In this document: positions 47,473-56,346 of the stretch, piece by piece | Layout: each line of letters begins with the position of its first letter | Numbering within the stretch: position 1 is the first letter of the stretch | Source: Posidoniimonas polymericola | Lineage (GTDB): Bacteria > Planctomycetota > Planctomycetia > Pirellulales > Lacipirellulaceae | Reading direction: 5' to 3' | DNA length: 64,000 bases | Assembly (NCBI RefSeq): GCF_007859935.1 | Contig: NZ_SJPO01000006.1 | Span: 186,001-250,000, forward strand | Translations under genes and position numbers: made by a program | Notes under the pieces: generated by a model | The model's database searches: none | What the model was told of the DNA's origin: nothing | What the model saw: only the letters and a program-made list of their open reading frames with translations

Positions 47473-48315
47473 CTAGTTCGGCCAGCGAAAATCGGGCCGC
47501 TGGGCGTTCTGCAGCTGCGGGCCGGACGCCCCGGCCGGCGCCCCGGGAGACGCGGACGCCTGCTGCGGCTCGGGCGCCGGCGGCGGGGCCTGGGCGGTCG
47601 CCTCGGGAACCTGCAGACGCGGCCCTAGCGAGTCGACAAAGCGGTTCGATCCGGGGCGGTTGAACTCGAGGTCGACGCCGAAGCTGCCATGCGGCTTGGT
47701 GCTCCAGAGGACCGGCTCCGGGAAGGTCCGCAGCTGGCTGACGACCTTGTCTCCCGCACGGGACTGCAGGAGCTGCTCGCCGGGAACCCGTGGCGGCTGC
47801 CAAGTGAGTCCGTACTGCTGCTGGGCCAGCGCGACCAGCCGCGACGTGTCGGCCGTGACGCCACGGAAGCGGAGCTTGTCGACCTGCCCCTGGCCGTTGA
47901 AGTAGTACGAGAGGGAGCCGGCCAGGTCGGCCATGCCGGTGCCGGTCACCAGCGGCACGCGGATCCCGAACAGGTCGGGCTCGGACAGGCCGGTCGACTT
48001 GCGGGCCCAGTGCTGGTAGACCCAGTCCTTGGTGATGTCCATCCTCAGCACCTGCTCGATGGAGTAGAACCCGCCCCCTTCGAGCGGCATCGGGCTCTCG
48101 TAGACCAACGAGTTGGGGAACTGCGGGCCCTGCACCGAGGGGAGCGACTTCACGGCAGGCGCAGGGGCGCCGGCGGCCTCGATTGACTGCTCGGCGACCG
48201 GTGCGGCTTGCTGCGTGGGCCAGGCCGGCCACTCGTCCGGCGGGTTGTGGATCGCGTACGGCACCCCGACCGCGGCGCCTAGCATACCGGTCATCACGAC
48301 GGGTCTGGCAAGCAC
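47473..48315 (-). CDS. planctomycete protein of unknown function (possibly DUF6690)
   Basis: A 280-residue protein with an N-terminal hydrophobic stretch (MLARPVVMTGMLGAAVGV) and a Pro/Gln-rich C-terminal tail (QAPPPAPEPQQASASPGAP). The core (YSIEQVLRMDITKDWVYQHWARKST) and LFGIRVPLVTGTGMADLAG resemble proteins I remember as DUF6690 in planctomycetes, but that is from memory and unsure. It is probably membrane-anchored with a periplasmic domain. No catalytic residues can be named. Confidence 0.65.
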   Translation of the reverse strand: MLARPVVMTGMLGAAVGVPYAIHNPPDEWPAWPTQQAAPVAEQSIEAAGAPAPAVKSLPSVQGPQFPNSLVYESPMPLEGGGFYSIEQVLRMDITKDWVYQHWARKSTGLSEPDLFGIRVPLVTGTGMADLAGSLSYYFNGQGQVDKLRFRGVTADTSRLVALAQQQYGLTWQPPRVPGEQLLQSRAGDKVVSQLRTFPEPVLWSTKPHGSFGVDLEFNRPGSNRFVDSLGPRLQVPEATAQAPPPAPEPQQASASPGAPAGASGPQLQNAQRPDFRWPN

Positions 48316-48462
48316 AGCACGGCTCCTTTGGGTACCTTAGGGAATCACCTCACGCCACAACGACGCCTATCCCCTGTATCGGCTGCCGCCCTGCGAGAGG
48401 ACGGCTCAACCCACCGCGTGCATCCTGCACGCACAGGCCGCAACGTCTCCGCAACCGCTACG

Positions 48463-49662
48463 ATGACCACCCCCGCCGACCTCTCCGATCTGTGCTGGCT
48501 GCTGAGCGATGAGGGCCGCGTCGCGCTCGCCGGCGTCGCAGCGGACGACGCGCCGCTGCACACCCAGGCCGCGCGGCTCCGGAAGACCCACTCGGCGGAG
48601 CGGACCGCGCTGCTGCTCGAGCAGCACGAGCTCCGGGGCCGCGCCCACGCCAAGTTTGGTCGCGCCGAGCAGATGTTCTTCACGCGTGTCGGCCTGCAGC
48701 AGGCGACCGACGAAGCAGCCGCACGGTACAAAGCGAGTCGCTTCGCCGCCGGGTCCCGTGTGGTAGACGTCTGCACCGGCATCGGTGGCGACCTGATCGC
48801 GTTGGCGGGCCATGCCGACGCGGTCGGAGTCGACAACGACCCGTCGTGCGCGTTGATTGCCGAAGCGAACCTCGCCGTCTGCGGCCACGGGCAAACCAAA
48901 GTGGTCGTCACGCAGGCCGGGGTCGAATCGCTCAGCGAAGCCGCCGCGTGGCACGCCGACCCCGACCGCAGGAACAACGGCCGCCGGACCACGCAGCTCG
49001 AGCTGCACTCGCCCGGCCGGGAGACCCTCGAGGCGATGCTCGCCGCTCAGCCGAGCGCGGCGATCAAACTCGCGCCGGCCGCCGAACCGCCGCCGGAGTG
49101 GGAGGAGCAGCACGAGCTCGAGTGGCTGAGCCGCGACGGCGAGTGCCGCCAGCTCTGCGTGTGGACCGGCGCCCTGGCCGCCCGCCCCGGCAGCCGCCGC
49201 GCGGCGAGCGTCGACCAAGCCGGCGAGTTGGCCGGCGCCTTCGACGGCAAACCGAAGGGGCCGCAGCGGATCGCGGGGAAGCTCGGCGAGTTCCTCGTCG
49301 AGCCCGACGCGGCCGTGCTGGCCGCCAAGCTCACCAATGCCTTCGCGGCCGAACTGGACCTGAAGCGGGTCTCGCGGGGCATCGCCTACCTGACCGGCGA
49401 CGCTCCGCCCGCCCACCCGCTGTGCCGCGTCTTCCGCCTGCTCGAGACCCTGCCGCTCAAACAGAAGCAGATCGCTGCCGCCCTGCGTGCCCGGTCGGTC
49501 GGCAGGCTCGAGATCAAGCACCGCGGCGTGCGGCTCGACCCGCACACCTTCCGCAAGCAGCTCAAGCTCCGCGGCGACAACGCGGCTATCCTCATCGCGT
49601 TCCCCACCGCAAGCGGCGGCGTCGCGGCGTTGGCCGAACGCGTCACGCCCGACCAGCCCTGA
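48463..49662 (+). CDS. class I SAM methyltransferase with THUMP-like domain
   Basis: A class I SAM-binding core begins VVDVCTGIGGDLIALAGHADAV (VGVDND on the next strand) with the family segment HADPDRRNNGRRTT. The C-terminal part (LEIKHRGVRLDPHTFRKQL, LKLRGDNAAILIAF) corresponds to a THUMP-like domain seen in such proteins, thought to bind RNA. The target is unknown. I start it at ATG 48463; the open frame from 48328 lacks family sequence. The next gene begins 31 bp after its stop. Confidence 0.82.
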   Translation: MTTPADLSDLCWLLSDEGRVALAGVAADDAPLHTQAARLRKTHSAERTALLLEQHELRGRAHAKFGRAEQMFFTRVGLQQATDEAAARYKASRFAAGSRVVDVCTGIGGDLIALAGHADAVGVDNDPSCALIAEANLAVCGHGQTKVVVTQAGVESLSEAAAWHADPDRRNNGRRTTQLELHSPGRETLEAMLAAQPSAAIKLAPAAEPPPEWEEQHELEWLSRDGECRQLCVWTGALAARPGSRRAASVDQAGELAGAFDGKPKGPQRIAGKLGEFLVEPDAAVLAAKLTNAFAAELDLKRVSRGIAYLTGDAPPAHPLCRVFRLLETLPLKQKQIAAALRARSVGRLEIKHRGVRLDPHTFRKQLKLRGDNAAILIAFPTASGGVAALAERVTPDQP

Positions 49663-49693
49663 CGAACCGGGGCAGGGAGCTTACGATAGGGGC

Positions 49694-50539
49694 ATGAAAC
49701 TCGCCTTCAGCAGCAACGCCTACCTCGCCTTCCCCTTCGACGAGACCTGCCGCCGCATCGCCGCCGCCGGGTACAGCGGCATCGAGATCCTGGCCGACGT
49801 CCCCCACGCCTGGCCGGCCGGGCTGCTCGAGTGCCAGAAGGAGTCGATCCGCGAATCGCTCGAGCGCCACGGCCTGACGATCTCCAACATCAACGCGTTC
49901 ATGATGAACGCCGTGGCCGACCCGCGGCAGCCGTACTGGCACCCCAGCTGGACCGACCCCGACCCGCACTACCGCGCGATCCGCCGCGAGCACACGCTGC
50001 GTTCGCTCCGCTTGGCTAAGGACCTCGGCGCGCCGCACATCACGACCGAACCCGGCGGGCCCGCCTTCGAGGGTCAACCGCGTGGCGCCGCGGTCGACTG
50101 CTTCTACGAGGAGCTGATGCCGTGCGTCGAGCTGGCGAGCGAGCTCGGCGTCGGGCTGCTCATCGAGCCCGAGCCGGAGCTGCTGATCGAGCGGTTCGAC
50201 CAGTACCTCGAGTTTGTCGACCGCTTAGACGCGCCGGTGGTGGGACTCAACTTCGACATCGGCCACGCGTACTGCGTCGGCGAAGACCCGGAGGACTGGG
50301 TCGAGCGCATGCACTCGCACACCGTGCACTACCACCTCGAGGATATCGCGCCGACGCGCGTGCACCAGCACCTGATCCCCGGCCAGGGCGCGATCGACTT
50401 CACCGCGACGCTCGCCGCGATCCGCTCCACCGGCTACGAGGGCTGGCTGACGGTCGAGCTCTACCCGTACGGCGATGACCCCGACTCGGCCGCCAACCAG
50501 GCCCGCGAGTTCCTCCTGCCACTGCTCGAACAAGCCTAG
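49694..50539 (+). CDS. sugar phosphate isomerase/epimerase-type TIM barrel
   Basis: A 281-residue xylose-isomerase-like TIM barrel (AP endonuclease 2 family fold). Metal-site motifs are LLIEPEPELL (Glu), LNFDIGHAYC (Asp, His), VHYHLEDI and LTVELYPYG (Glu). It is the first gene of a tight operon: UbiA follows after 8 bp. In the known ebo cluster one such protein (EboE) is present; here there are two (see 51486). ATG 49694 sits 3 bp after AGGGG; longer frames are not supported. Confidence 0.87.
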   Translation: MKLAFSSNAYLAFPFDETCRRIAAAGYSGIEILADVPHAWPAGLLECQKESIRESLERHGLTISNINAFMMNAVADPRQPYWHPSWTDPDPHYRAIRREHTLRSLRLAKDLGAPHITTEPGGPAFEGQPRGAAVDCFYEELMPCVELASELGVGLLIEPEPELLIERFDQYLEFVDRLDAPVVGLNFDIGHAYCVGEDPEDWVERMHSHTVHYHLEDIAPTRVHQHLIPGQGAIDFTATLAAIRSTGYEGWLTVELYPYGDDPDSAANQAREFLLPLLEQA

Positions 50540-50547
50540 GATCAGTC

Positions 50548-51489
50548 ATGCGTAGGGGCGCCCTCGCGGCATACCTGGAGCTGATGCGGTTCTCGAACGT
50601 GCTGACCGCGGTGGCCGATGTCTGGATGGGGATGGCGGTGTCGCTCGGCGCGTTGCCGGGACCGGCGCTGACCGCGTGCATCACGGTTGCATCTGTCTGC
50701 CTGTACCTCAGCGGCATGGTGCTCAACGACGTGCTCGACGCCGCCCATGACGCGCGTGACCGCTCGACGCGGCCAATCCCGTCAGGGAGGGTCGGCCGCG
50801 AGCAGGCGATGACGTTCGGGCTGGGCCTGATGGGCGCCGGGCTCGTCGCGGCCGGGCTGGCGTCGGTGCTCACGAGCAGCCCACTGCCGGCGGCGGTCGG
50901 CGTGGCGCTCGCCTGCACAATCTACGCGTACGACGCGTGGCCCAAGCCCAGCCCGCTCAAGCCGCTGTTGATGGGCGCGTGCCGTGGGCTTAACGCGCTG
51001 TTGGGAATGTCGCTGGTGCAGTCGTCGGTCGGCGGCGACACGGTCGGCTTCGGGCCGCGGCTGGCGGCAATCCCCCTCGGCCTGCTGATCTATATTGTCG
51101 GCGTCACGCTGTTCGCCCGGAACGAGGCCGCCGTCAGCCGCCGCGCCGCGCTCGCCCGCGGGTCGCTGACGGCGCTGCTGGGCGTCGCGGTGCTCGCGGC
51201 TGGCCCGCTGCTGCCCGCCAACGGCGCCGGCGTGGAGCTGCGTGTCGCCCCGCTCGCGTGGGGGCTGCTGTGGGTGGTCACGGCGCTGTTAATCGCTCGC
51301 CGATTCGCCGCTGCGCTGCTCCAGCCCCGTCCCGCCACCGTGCAGGCGGCGGTCGGCAACGCGATTCAGGGGGTGATCGTCATCGACGCGGCGCTCGCCT
51401 GGGGTTACGCTGGTCAGCTGTGGGGACTAGCAATCCTCGCCCTCCTCCCCCCGACGATGCTCCTCTCACGACGCGTTCCGCAAACATGA
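50548..51489 (+). CDS. UbiA-like prenyltransferase (EboC-like)
   Basis: An integral membrane prenyltransferase of the UbiA superfamily. The first Asp-rich motif is LNDVLDAAHDARDRSTRPIP (N60, D61, D64, D68), and the second region is YAYDAWPKPSPLKPLLMG. About eight helices fit the 313 residues. Neighbours (two TIM barrels and an AP-superfamily gene) match the arrangement of the ebo metabolite-traffic genes, where EboC is UbiA-like; gene name therefore suggested but not certain. ATG overlaps the next gene's start by 4 bp at its end. Confidence 0.87.
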   Translation: MRRGALAAYLELMRFSNVLTAVADVWMGMAVSLGALPGPALTACITVASVCLYLSGMVLNDVLDAAHDARDRSTRPIPSGRVGREQAMTFGLGLMGAGLVAAGLASVLTSSPLPAAVGVALACTIYAYDAWPKPSPLKPLLMGACRGLNALLGMSLVQSSVGGDTVGFGPRLAAIPLGLLIYIVGVTLFARNEAAVSRRAALARGSLTALLGVAVLAAGPLLPANGAGVELRVAPLAWGLLWVVTALLIARRFAAALLQPRPATVQAAVGNAIQGVIVIDAALAWGYAGQLWGLAILALLPPTMLLSRRVPQT

Positions 51490-52319
51490 TCTTGTCTTAC
51501 AACACCAACGGCTTCGCCCACCACTCACTCGACCAAACCATCGAGGTGCTCGCCTCGCTGGGCTACGGCGGCGTCTCGATTACGATCGATCACTCGGCGC
51601 TCAACCCGCTCGACAGCCGCAATGTTGAGCAGCTCGACCGCACCGCCAACCTGCTGCAGAAGTGCAACCTGCGGTGCGACATCGAGACCGGTTGCCGCTT
51701 CCTGCTCGACCCACTCCACAAGCACGAGCCGACGCTGGTCTCGCCCGACGAGCGGGCTCGCGGCGAGCGGGTCGCCTTCTACCGCTACGCGATTGACGTC
51801 GCCGCCAGGCTGAACGCGGGGTGCGTCTCGCTGTGGTCGGGCGTGGTGCCGGACGGCGCGTCCCACGACGAGGCGCTCGAGCGGCTGCTGCCCGCCCTCC
51901 GCGAGGTGCTCGACCACGCCGCCGAGCGGGGCGTCACTGTTGCGCTCGAGCCAGAACCCGGCATGCTGATCGACACCGTGGCGGCCTACCGCGCCCTGGC
52001 CGGCCGGGTCGAGGCGGCGAGTGAGCTGCGGCTGACGCTCGACGTCGGGCACCTGCACTGCAACGGCGAACTGCCAGTCGTCGACACCATCCGCGCGGCG
52101 GCCGACCAGATCGTCAATGTGCACATCGAGGACATGCGGGCGGGCGCCCACGAGCACCTGCGGTTCGGCCACGGCGAGATCGACTTCCCGCCGGTCATCG
52201 CCGCGTTGCAGGAATCGGGCTACGAGGGCCCGCTGAGCGTCGAGCTCAGCAGGCACAGCCACATGGCTCCGACCGTCGCGCGTGAATCGTTCGAGTTTCT
52301 ATCCCCGCTCATTGGCTAG
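51486..52319 (+). CDS. second TIM-barrel protein (EboE-like)
   Basis: A 277-residue barrel with the same metal-site series as the gene at 49694: VALEPEPGML, LTLDVGHLHC, VNVHIEDMRAG and LSVELSRHSH, and a start like SYNTNGFAHHS. EboE is described as a xylose-isomerase-like TIM barrel required for metabolite export in cyanobacteria. Which of the two barrels corresponds to EboE cannot be decided by eye. The ATG overlaps the UbiA stop (ATGA), so the genes are translationally coupled. Confidence 0.85.
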   Translation: MILSYNTNGFAHHSLDQTIEVLASLGYGGVSITIDHSALNPLDSRNVEQLDRTANLLQKCNLRCDIETGCRFLLDPLHKHEPTLVSPDERARGERVAFYRYAIDVAARLNAGCVSLWSGVVPDGASHDEALERLLPALREVLDHAAERGVTVALEPEPGMLIDTVAAYRALAGRVEAASELRLTLDVGHLHCNGELPVVDTIRAAADQIVNVHIEDMRAGAHEHLRFGHGEIDFPPVIAALQESGYEGPLSVELSRHSHMAPTVARESFEFLSPLIG

Positions 52320-52347
52320 AGTTCTTCTCCACTGCCGCCCGCCGCCC

Positions 52348-53688
52348 ATGCCCGACAACGTCGTCCTGCTTTCGATCCCCGGCCTCCGCGGCCAAGACCT
52401 CGACCACATGCCGGCGCTGCGCGGGCTGACCTCGGATGGCGACCGCGCCGCGTTGGCGGCCAGCTTCCCGGCGGTAACGCTGCCCGTGCAGGCCAACATG
52501 ACCACGGGGCTGCCGCCCAGCGAGCACGGCGTGGTCGCCAATGGCTACTTCTGGCGGGACACGTCGGAAGTCGAGATGTGGACCGCCTGGAACGACAAGA
52601 TCCAGCGTCCCCAGCTGTGGGACCTGCTGCACGAGCACGACGCGTCGATCACGTCAGCGGTCTGGTTCCCGATGTTCGCCAAGGGCTGCGGCGCCGACTA
52701 CGTCTGCCTGCCGGCGCCGGTCCACAACCCCGACGGCAGCGAGTCGCTGTGGTGCTACACCAAGCCCCAGATGCTGTACGGCGATCTGCGTGACGCGCTC
52801 GGGCACTTCCCACTACAGAACTTCTGGGGCCCCATGGCGAGCGTCGCCTCGACAAAGTGGATAGTCGACTCGGCGGTCTGGACCGCGCAGCAGCATCAGC
52901 CGAACTTCTTCTTCGTCTACCTGCCGCACCTCGACTACGCCGCGCAGAAGCATGGGCCCGATTCGTCCGAAGGGCTCGAGGCCTGCTGTGTGCTGGACGA
53001 GCAGATCGCCCGGCTCGTCGCCGGGTTTGCCGACGCCTACGACCAGCCGCCGCTCTGGCTGGCCGCCAGCGAGTACGTCATCCGCCCGGTAAGCCAAGTC
53101 GCCTACCCTAACCGGGCGCTGCGTGACGCGGGGCTGATGAACGTCACCCAAGACGCCGACGGCCGCGAGCTGATCGACTTCGCCGGCACGCCCGCCTGGG
53201 CGCTGGTCGACCACCAGATCGCTCACGTTTTTGTCCGCGATCACAACATGGCGACCACCAGCGCGGCTGTCGACGCGCTATCGGGCCTGCCCGGGGTTGC
53301 CGAGGTCCTGACCGGTGACGACCGCGGCAAGTACGACCTGGTGCACGAGCGGAGCGGCGACATCATCCTAGTCGCCGATCCCGACGCGTGGTTCGCCTAC
53401 TACTACTGGCGGGACGACAACCTCGCCCCGGCATTCGCCCGCTCGGTCGACATCCACCGCAAGCCTGGCTACGACCCGGTCGAGATGTACCTCGACCCGG
53501 CGGCGATGCAGGCCGGCCTTGGACCGACGCCCCTCGACACTTCGCTGGTGAAGGGCTCGCACGGCGCGCCGCCGGTGACGGACGAGCAACGCGGGGTGAT
53601 CCTGTCGTCCCAACGCGGCGCGTTCGTCGAACGCACGATGACCGACACCGACGTCGCGGACTTGGTGCTGCGGCAATTCGGAGTGTAA
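52348..53688 (+). CDS. AP-superfamily phosphodiesterase-like protein (EboF-like)
   Basis: The fold is nucleotide pyrophosphatase/alkaline phosphatase: the nucleophile region SFPAVTLPVQANMTTGLPPS (T44), then YLPHLDYAAQKHG. The usual metal ligands are altered: the first Asp (normally in VDGLR) appears as SIPGLRG, and the later SDHGM is AASEYVIRPV. Thus part of the two-metal site differs from classic enzymes. I recall the same variant in related planctomycete proteins, so it may be a family trait. Start ATG 52348; 446 residues. It matches EboF by operon context. Confidence 0.82.
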   Translation: MPDNVVLLSIPGLRGQDLDHMPALRGLTSDGDRAALAASFPAVTLPVQANMTTGLPPSEHGVVANGYFWRDTSEVEMWTAWNDKIQRPQLWDLLHEHDASITSAVWFPMFAKGCGADYVCLPAPVHNPDGSESLWCYTKPQMLYGDLRDALGHFPLQNFWGPMASVASTKWIVDSAVWTAQQHQPNFFFVYLPHLDYAAQKHGPDSSEGLEACCVLDEQIARLVAGFADAYDQPPLWLAASEYVIRPVSQVAYPNRALRDAGLMNVTQDADGRELIDFAGTPAWALVDHQIAHVFVRDHNMATTSAAVDALSGLPGVAEVLTGDDRGKYDLVHERSGDIILVADPDAWFAYYYWRDDNLAPAFARSVDIHRKPGYDPVEMYLDPAAMQAGLGPTPLDTSLVKGSHGAPPVTDEQRGVILSSQRGAFVERTMTDTDVADLVLRQFGV

Positions 53689-53721
53689 CCACCGTTCCCC
53701 CTTCAAACGTAAGGACGCGTT

Positions 53722-54414
53722 ATGAACCGCTACACGCTCGACGACTTCCTCGCCAGCACCAGCGAGACCGACCGCGGCCAAGGCCTGTTCGAGTTCGAGA
53801 CCGAGCGGATGCTCGAGGTCAACCTGAACGGCTCGGTCTGGATCAAGATGGGCGCGATGGTCGCTTACAACGGCAGCGTCCGGTTCACGCGAGAGGGGAT
53901 CCTCGACCAGGGCATTGGCAACCTGTTTAAGAAGTCGATCAGCGGCGAGGGCTGCCGCCTCACCAAGGCCGAGGGCGCCGGGCGGGTCTACCTGGCCGAC
54001 AGCGCCAAAAAGATCACCGTGCTGACGCTCCAGAGCGAGGCAATCTATGTCAACGGCAACGACGTGCTTGCCTTCGAGACCTCGCTCTCCAACAAGATCC
54101 ACATGATGAAGCGGCTCACGGGCGTGCTGGCCGGCGGGCTGTTCAACGTCCGGCTCGAGGGGACCGGACTGCTGGCGATCACCTCGCACTACGACCCGCT
54201 GACGCTCCGCGTCTCGCCCGGCCAGCCGGTGTTCACCGACCCCAACGCCACGGTCGCGTGGTCGGGCAACCTGCAGCCGGACCTGAAGACGGACGTCTCG
54301 TTCAAGACGTTCCTGGGCCGCGGCAGCGGCGAGTCGTTCCAGATGAAGTTCGAGGGCGACGGCTTTGTGGTGGTTCAGCCGTATGAAGAGGTCGCGATGC
54401 AGCACGGGGCGTAG
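53722..54414 (+). CDS. AIM24/DUF124 family protein
   Basis: A 230-residue protein of the AIM24 (DUF124) beta-fold family: RMLEVNLNGSVWIKMGAMVAY, GCRLTKAEGAGRVYLAD, VNGNDVLAFE, GVLAGGLFNVRLEGTGLLAI. Family members are of unknown biochemical role (mitochondrial AIM24 affects cristae; bacterial ones are uncharacterised). It follows the EboF-like gene after 33 bp on the same strand, so it may be part of the operon. ATG start with AAGGA upstream. Confidence 0.88.
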   Translation: MNRYTLDDFLASTSETDRGQGLFEFETERMLEVNLNGSVWIKMGAMVAYNGSVRFTREGILDQGIGNLFKKSISGEGCRLTKAEGAGRVYLADSAKKITVLTLQSEAIYVNGNDVLAFETSLSNKIHMMKRLTGVLAGGLFNVRLEGTGLLAITSHYDPLTLRVSPGQPVFTDPNATVAWSGNLQPDLKTDVSFKTFLGRGSGESFQMKFEGDGFVVVQPYEEVAMQHGA

Positions 54415-54469
54415 CACTCGGTGCGCGTCGACTCGGCTTCTTCCCCCAGCCCCTCCAAGGATTTGGCAA

Positions 54470-54844
54470 ATGCCTCATCGCAGCAGAGTTCGACTAACCC
54501 CAATACTGGCATGTCTGGTACTGGCGATCCTCCTCGGGGTTTCCGGGTTCTTGCTGGCGACCGCCAGGGTGACCGGTTCGGCAAGTCTGCCGAATGGCAT
54601 GCCAATCGAGATCGTCGCGGGTCTCGGAGGATTCGGGGTCGGCGAGCTCAAGAGCCTTACGAGGATCAGTATTGCAGGCTACGAGATCGAGTTCCACGCG
54701 ACGGATATACCCGACACCTATTCGATCGACGTCGACGGAGTCCGAAGCAAGCACGTCGTCCGGCCGGGCGAGAACGTGTCGCTATCAACCACCTGGTCAG
54801 GTGCGACACTGGAAATCGGCGGCGCAACGCTCGAACTCGACTAG
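54470..54844 (+). CDS. small membrane-anchored protein of unknown function
   Basis: From ATG 54470 (AAGGA 8 bp upstream) the 124-residue protein has one N-terminal helix (LTPILACLVLAILLGVSGFLLA) and a short beta-rich extracytoplasmic domain (PIEIVAGLGGFGVGEL, IEFHATDIPDTYSIDVDG). No known family is recognised. It is the last rightward gene of the ebo-like operon, 55 bp after AIM24. A pseudogene remnant of a TatD gene on the other strand begins 54 bp downstream. Confidence 0.72.
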   Translation: MPHRSRVRLTPILACLVLAILLGVSGFLLATARVTGSASLPNGMPIEIVAGLGGFGVGELKSLTRISIAGYEIEFHATDIPDTYSIDVDGVRSKHVVRPGENVSLSTTWSGATLEIGGATLELD

Positions 54845-54897
54845 CCCGCAGTCTTCAGTCGCTCTGAGGGCATCAGCATTTCGCCGTTTCGGATAAA

Positions 54898-55061
54898 TGG
54901 CGACACACTCAGCCACCGTTCGCCGCGGCTTGGACTCAAACCGCTCGCACTGGCCGAAGAACTCCAGGGGGATCTCGTACCCCACCCCCGGATCAGCGAC
55001 CGCTCGCGCCCGCGGCGGCGCATCGCGAGGATAGAGTCGGGCACGGTGGTCTTGGTCGAAG
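54898..55061 (-). pseudogene. 3' remnant of a TatD-like hydrolase gene, frameshifted
   Basis: Read leftward, this stretch matches the last about 46 codons of the intact TatD gene at 61107: it encodes VPDSILAMRRRGRERSLIRG then, after a 1-bp deletion relative to the intact gene (near 54988), PLEFFGQCERFESKPR. The intact copy reads VPDFILEMRRRGHEESLIRR and NPLEFFGQCERFEFTPR. The 5' part is missing, the frame is broken, and DNA similarity continues about 35 bp past the intact stop. It is diverged, so not a recent exact copy. Confidence 0.85.
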
Positions 55062-55378
55062 CCGTTTTGGGGGGAACGTGGTGTCACTTGGCGCCGAATC
55101 CAGCCCTGACAGTCGACCTTTCCGGGACCAGATCGTCGCGACAAACGAATGCGTTTGCCGCTACTCGTGGCGCCCCGGCTGACTTCCAGGTCGCGGCGGT
55201 CGGTGGCTAGCGGCTGCCAAAAACGCCATGATTTCGTGGGGGGGGCGTTTCGGCGGTTCGGGTCCCGATCGATCTACCCTGCGTCGGCTCGATTCTTCGA
55301 CGCGTTGTCTTTCGGCCAGGGTTGATACAATAACTGGCGTATCTTCGGCTGAGTCCCTGTTCTTCTTGAGGTCCGGCG
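55062..55378. other. gap before the DUF1549/DUF1501 block
   Basis: No gene is recognised in these 317 bp, apart from the promoter-like pair listed. Small inverted repeats occur (CAAACG-aatg-CGTTTG near 55143; AAACGCC/GGCGTTT around 55220-55251). This is the left boundary of the four-gene block that separates the ebo-like operon from the intact TatD gene. Confidence 0.45.
55304..55331 (+). promoter_or_regulatory. candidate promoter for gene at 55379
   Basis: TTGTCT (4 of 6) is followed after 16 bp by TACAAT (5 of 6 to TATAAT); the predicted start falls about 40 bp upstream of the ATG at 55379. No experimental support. Confidence 0.35.
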
Positions 55379-56344
55379 ATGACTATGTTATGGCGACTTA
55401 CGCTAGCGTGTTTGCCCCTCCTCCTTGCGACGTCCGCGGCCGACGCGGCGGATGAGTTCGCGCAGTTGTTTTCGGGGCCACAGGTGGGCGAAGAGCTCCC
55501 CCCTTTCGAAGCGCTGCCAGCCTTCGGTGAGGCAGAAAAGGTCGCGGTGCTCGACGGCGCCATGGACGGGCCGGTGCTGCTGGTGTTCGTCCACCAAGTC
55601 ACTCGCCCCTCGATTGGTCTCACGCGATTACTGATGGAGTACGCGGCGACCAAGCAGACAACAGGACTCCAGTCCCGACTGGTCTTCCTAACCGCAGACC
55701 CAACAGACACGAAGGCCTTCTTGCAGCGGGCCCGCCGCGCGCTTCCCCGCGGGGTCGAGCCGAGCATTTCGACCGAAGGTATCGAGGGCCCCGGCGCCTA
55801 CGGACTGAACCGCAAGATAACGCTCACTGTGCTGGTGGCCTCCAAAGGCGTGGTGACAGCGAACTTCCCCTTGGTTCAACCCAGCATCCAGGCCGACGCC
55901 CCAAAGATCGGCTACGAGATTGCAAAAGTCCTGGGCGGCGCCGAGGCGCCAACGCTGAAAGAGATGGGTTTCGATGAGCAGCGGATGGGAATGGCTCGCC
56001 GGCAGCAGGTCCCCGAGCGCGACGCGTTGTATCGCCAGTACATGGCTCCAGTGATTCAAAAAACGGCGACGCCCAACGACGTTGTGGCTGCAGCGAAGGC
56101 GGTGGAGGAATTCGCCGCTTCTACCCCCTGGTTCAAGGAACGTGTGCACAGAGCATCAAAACAGATCACCGAAGGCCCGCGGCTCACCGAGTATGGCACG
56201 GACAAGGCTCAGGAGTACCTCAAGAAGTGGGCCACGCAGTATGCTCCCAGCGGCCAACCTGCCGCCGAAGAACCGCGTGGCGAGTCCCCCCCCGCAGAGT
56301 CGGCAGACGAGTCGACCGAAGCATCGACTGGCGACAACGGGTAG
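55379..56344 (+). CDS. secreted protein with thioredoxin-fold-like core, no CxxC
   Basis: Signal peptide (MLWRLTLACLPLLLATSAADA). The following region (PPFEALPAFGEAEKVAVLDG, PVLLVFVHQVTRPSIGLTR, LVFLTADPTD, ITLTVLVASKGVVTANFPLV) has the strand-helix order of thioredoxin-like secreted proteins but lacks a CxxC redox motif, so disulfide chemistry is not expected. The C-terminal third is an acidic, low-complexity tail (AEEPRGESPPAESADESTE). It stands first in a co-directional block with the DUF1549, DUF1501 and WD40 genes. Function unknown. Confidence 0.72.
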   Translation: MTMLWRLTLACLPLLLATSAADAADEFAQLFSGPQVGEELPPFEALPAFGEAEKVAVLDGAMDGPVLLVFVHQVTRPSIGLTRLLMEYAATKQTTGLQSRLVFLTADPTDTKAFLQRARRALPRGVEPSISTEGIEGPGAYGLNRKITLTVLVASKGVVTANFPLVQPSIQADAPKIGYEIAKVLGGAEAPTLKEMGFDEQRMGMARRQQVPERDALYRQYMAPVIQKTATPNDVVAAAKAVEEFAASTPWFKERVHRASKQITEGPRLTEYGTDKAQEYLKKWATQYAPSGQPAAEEPRGESPPAESADESTEASTGDNG

Positions 56345-56346
56345 CT

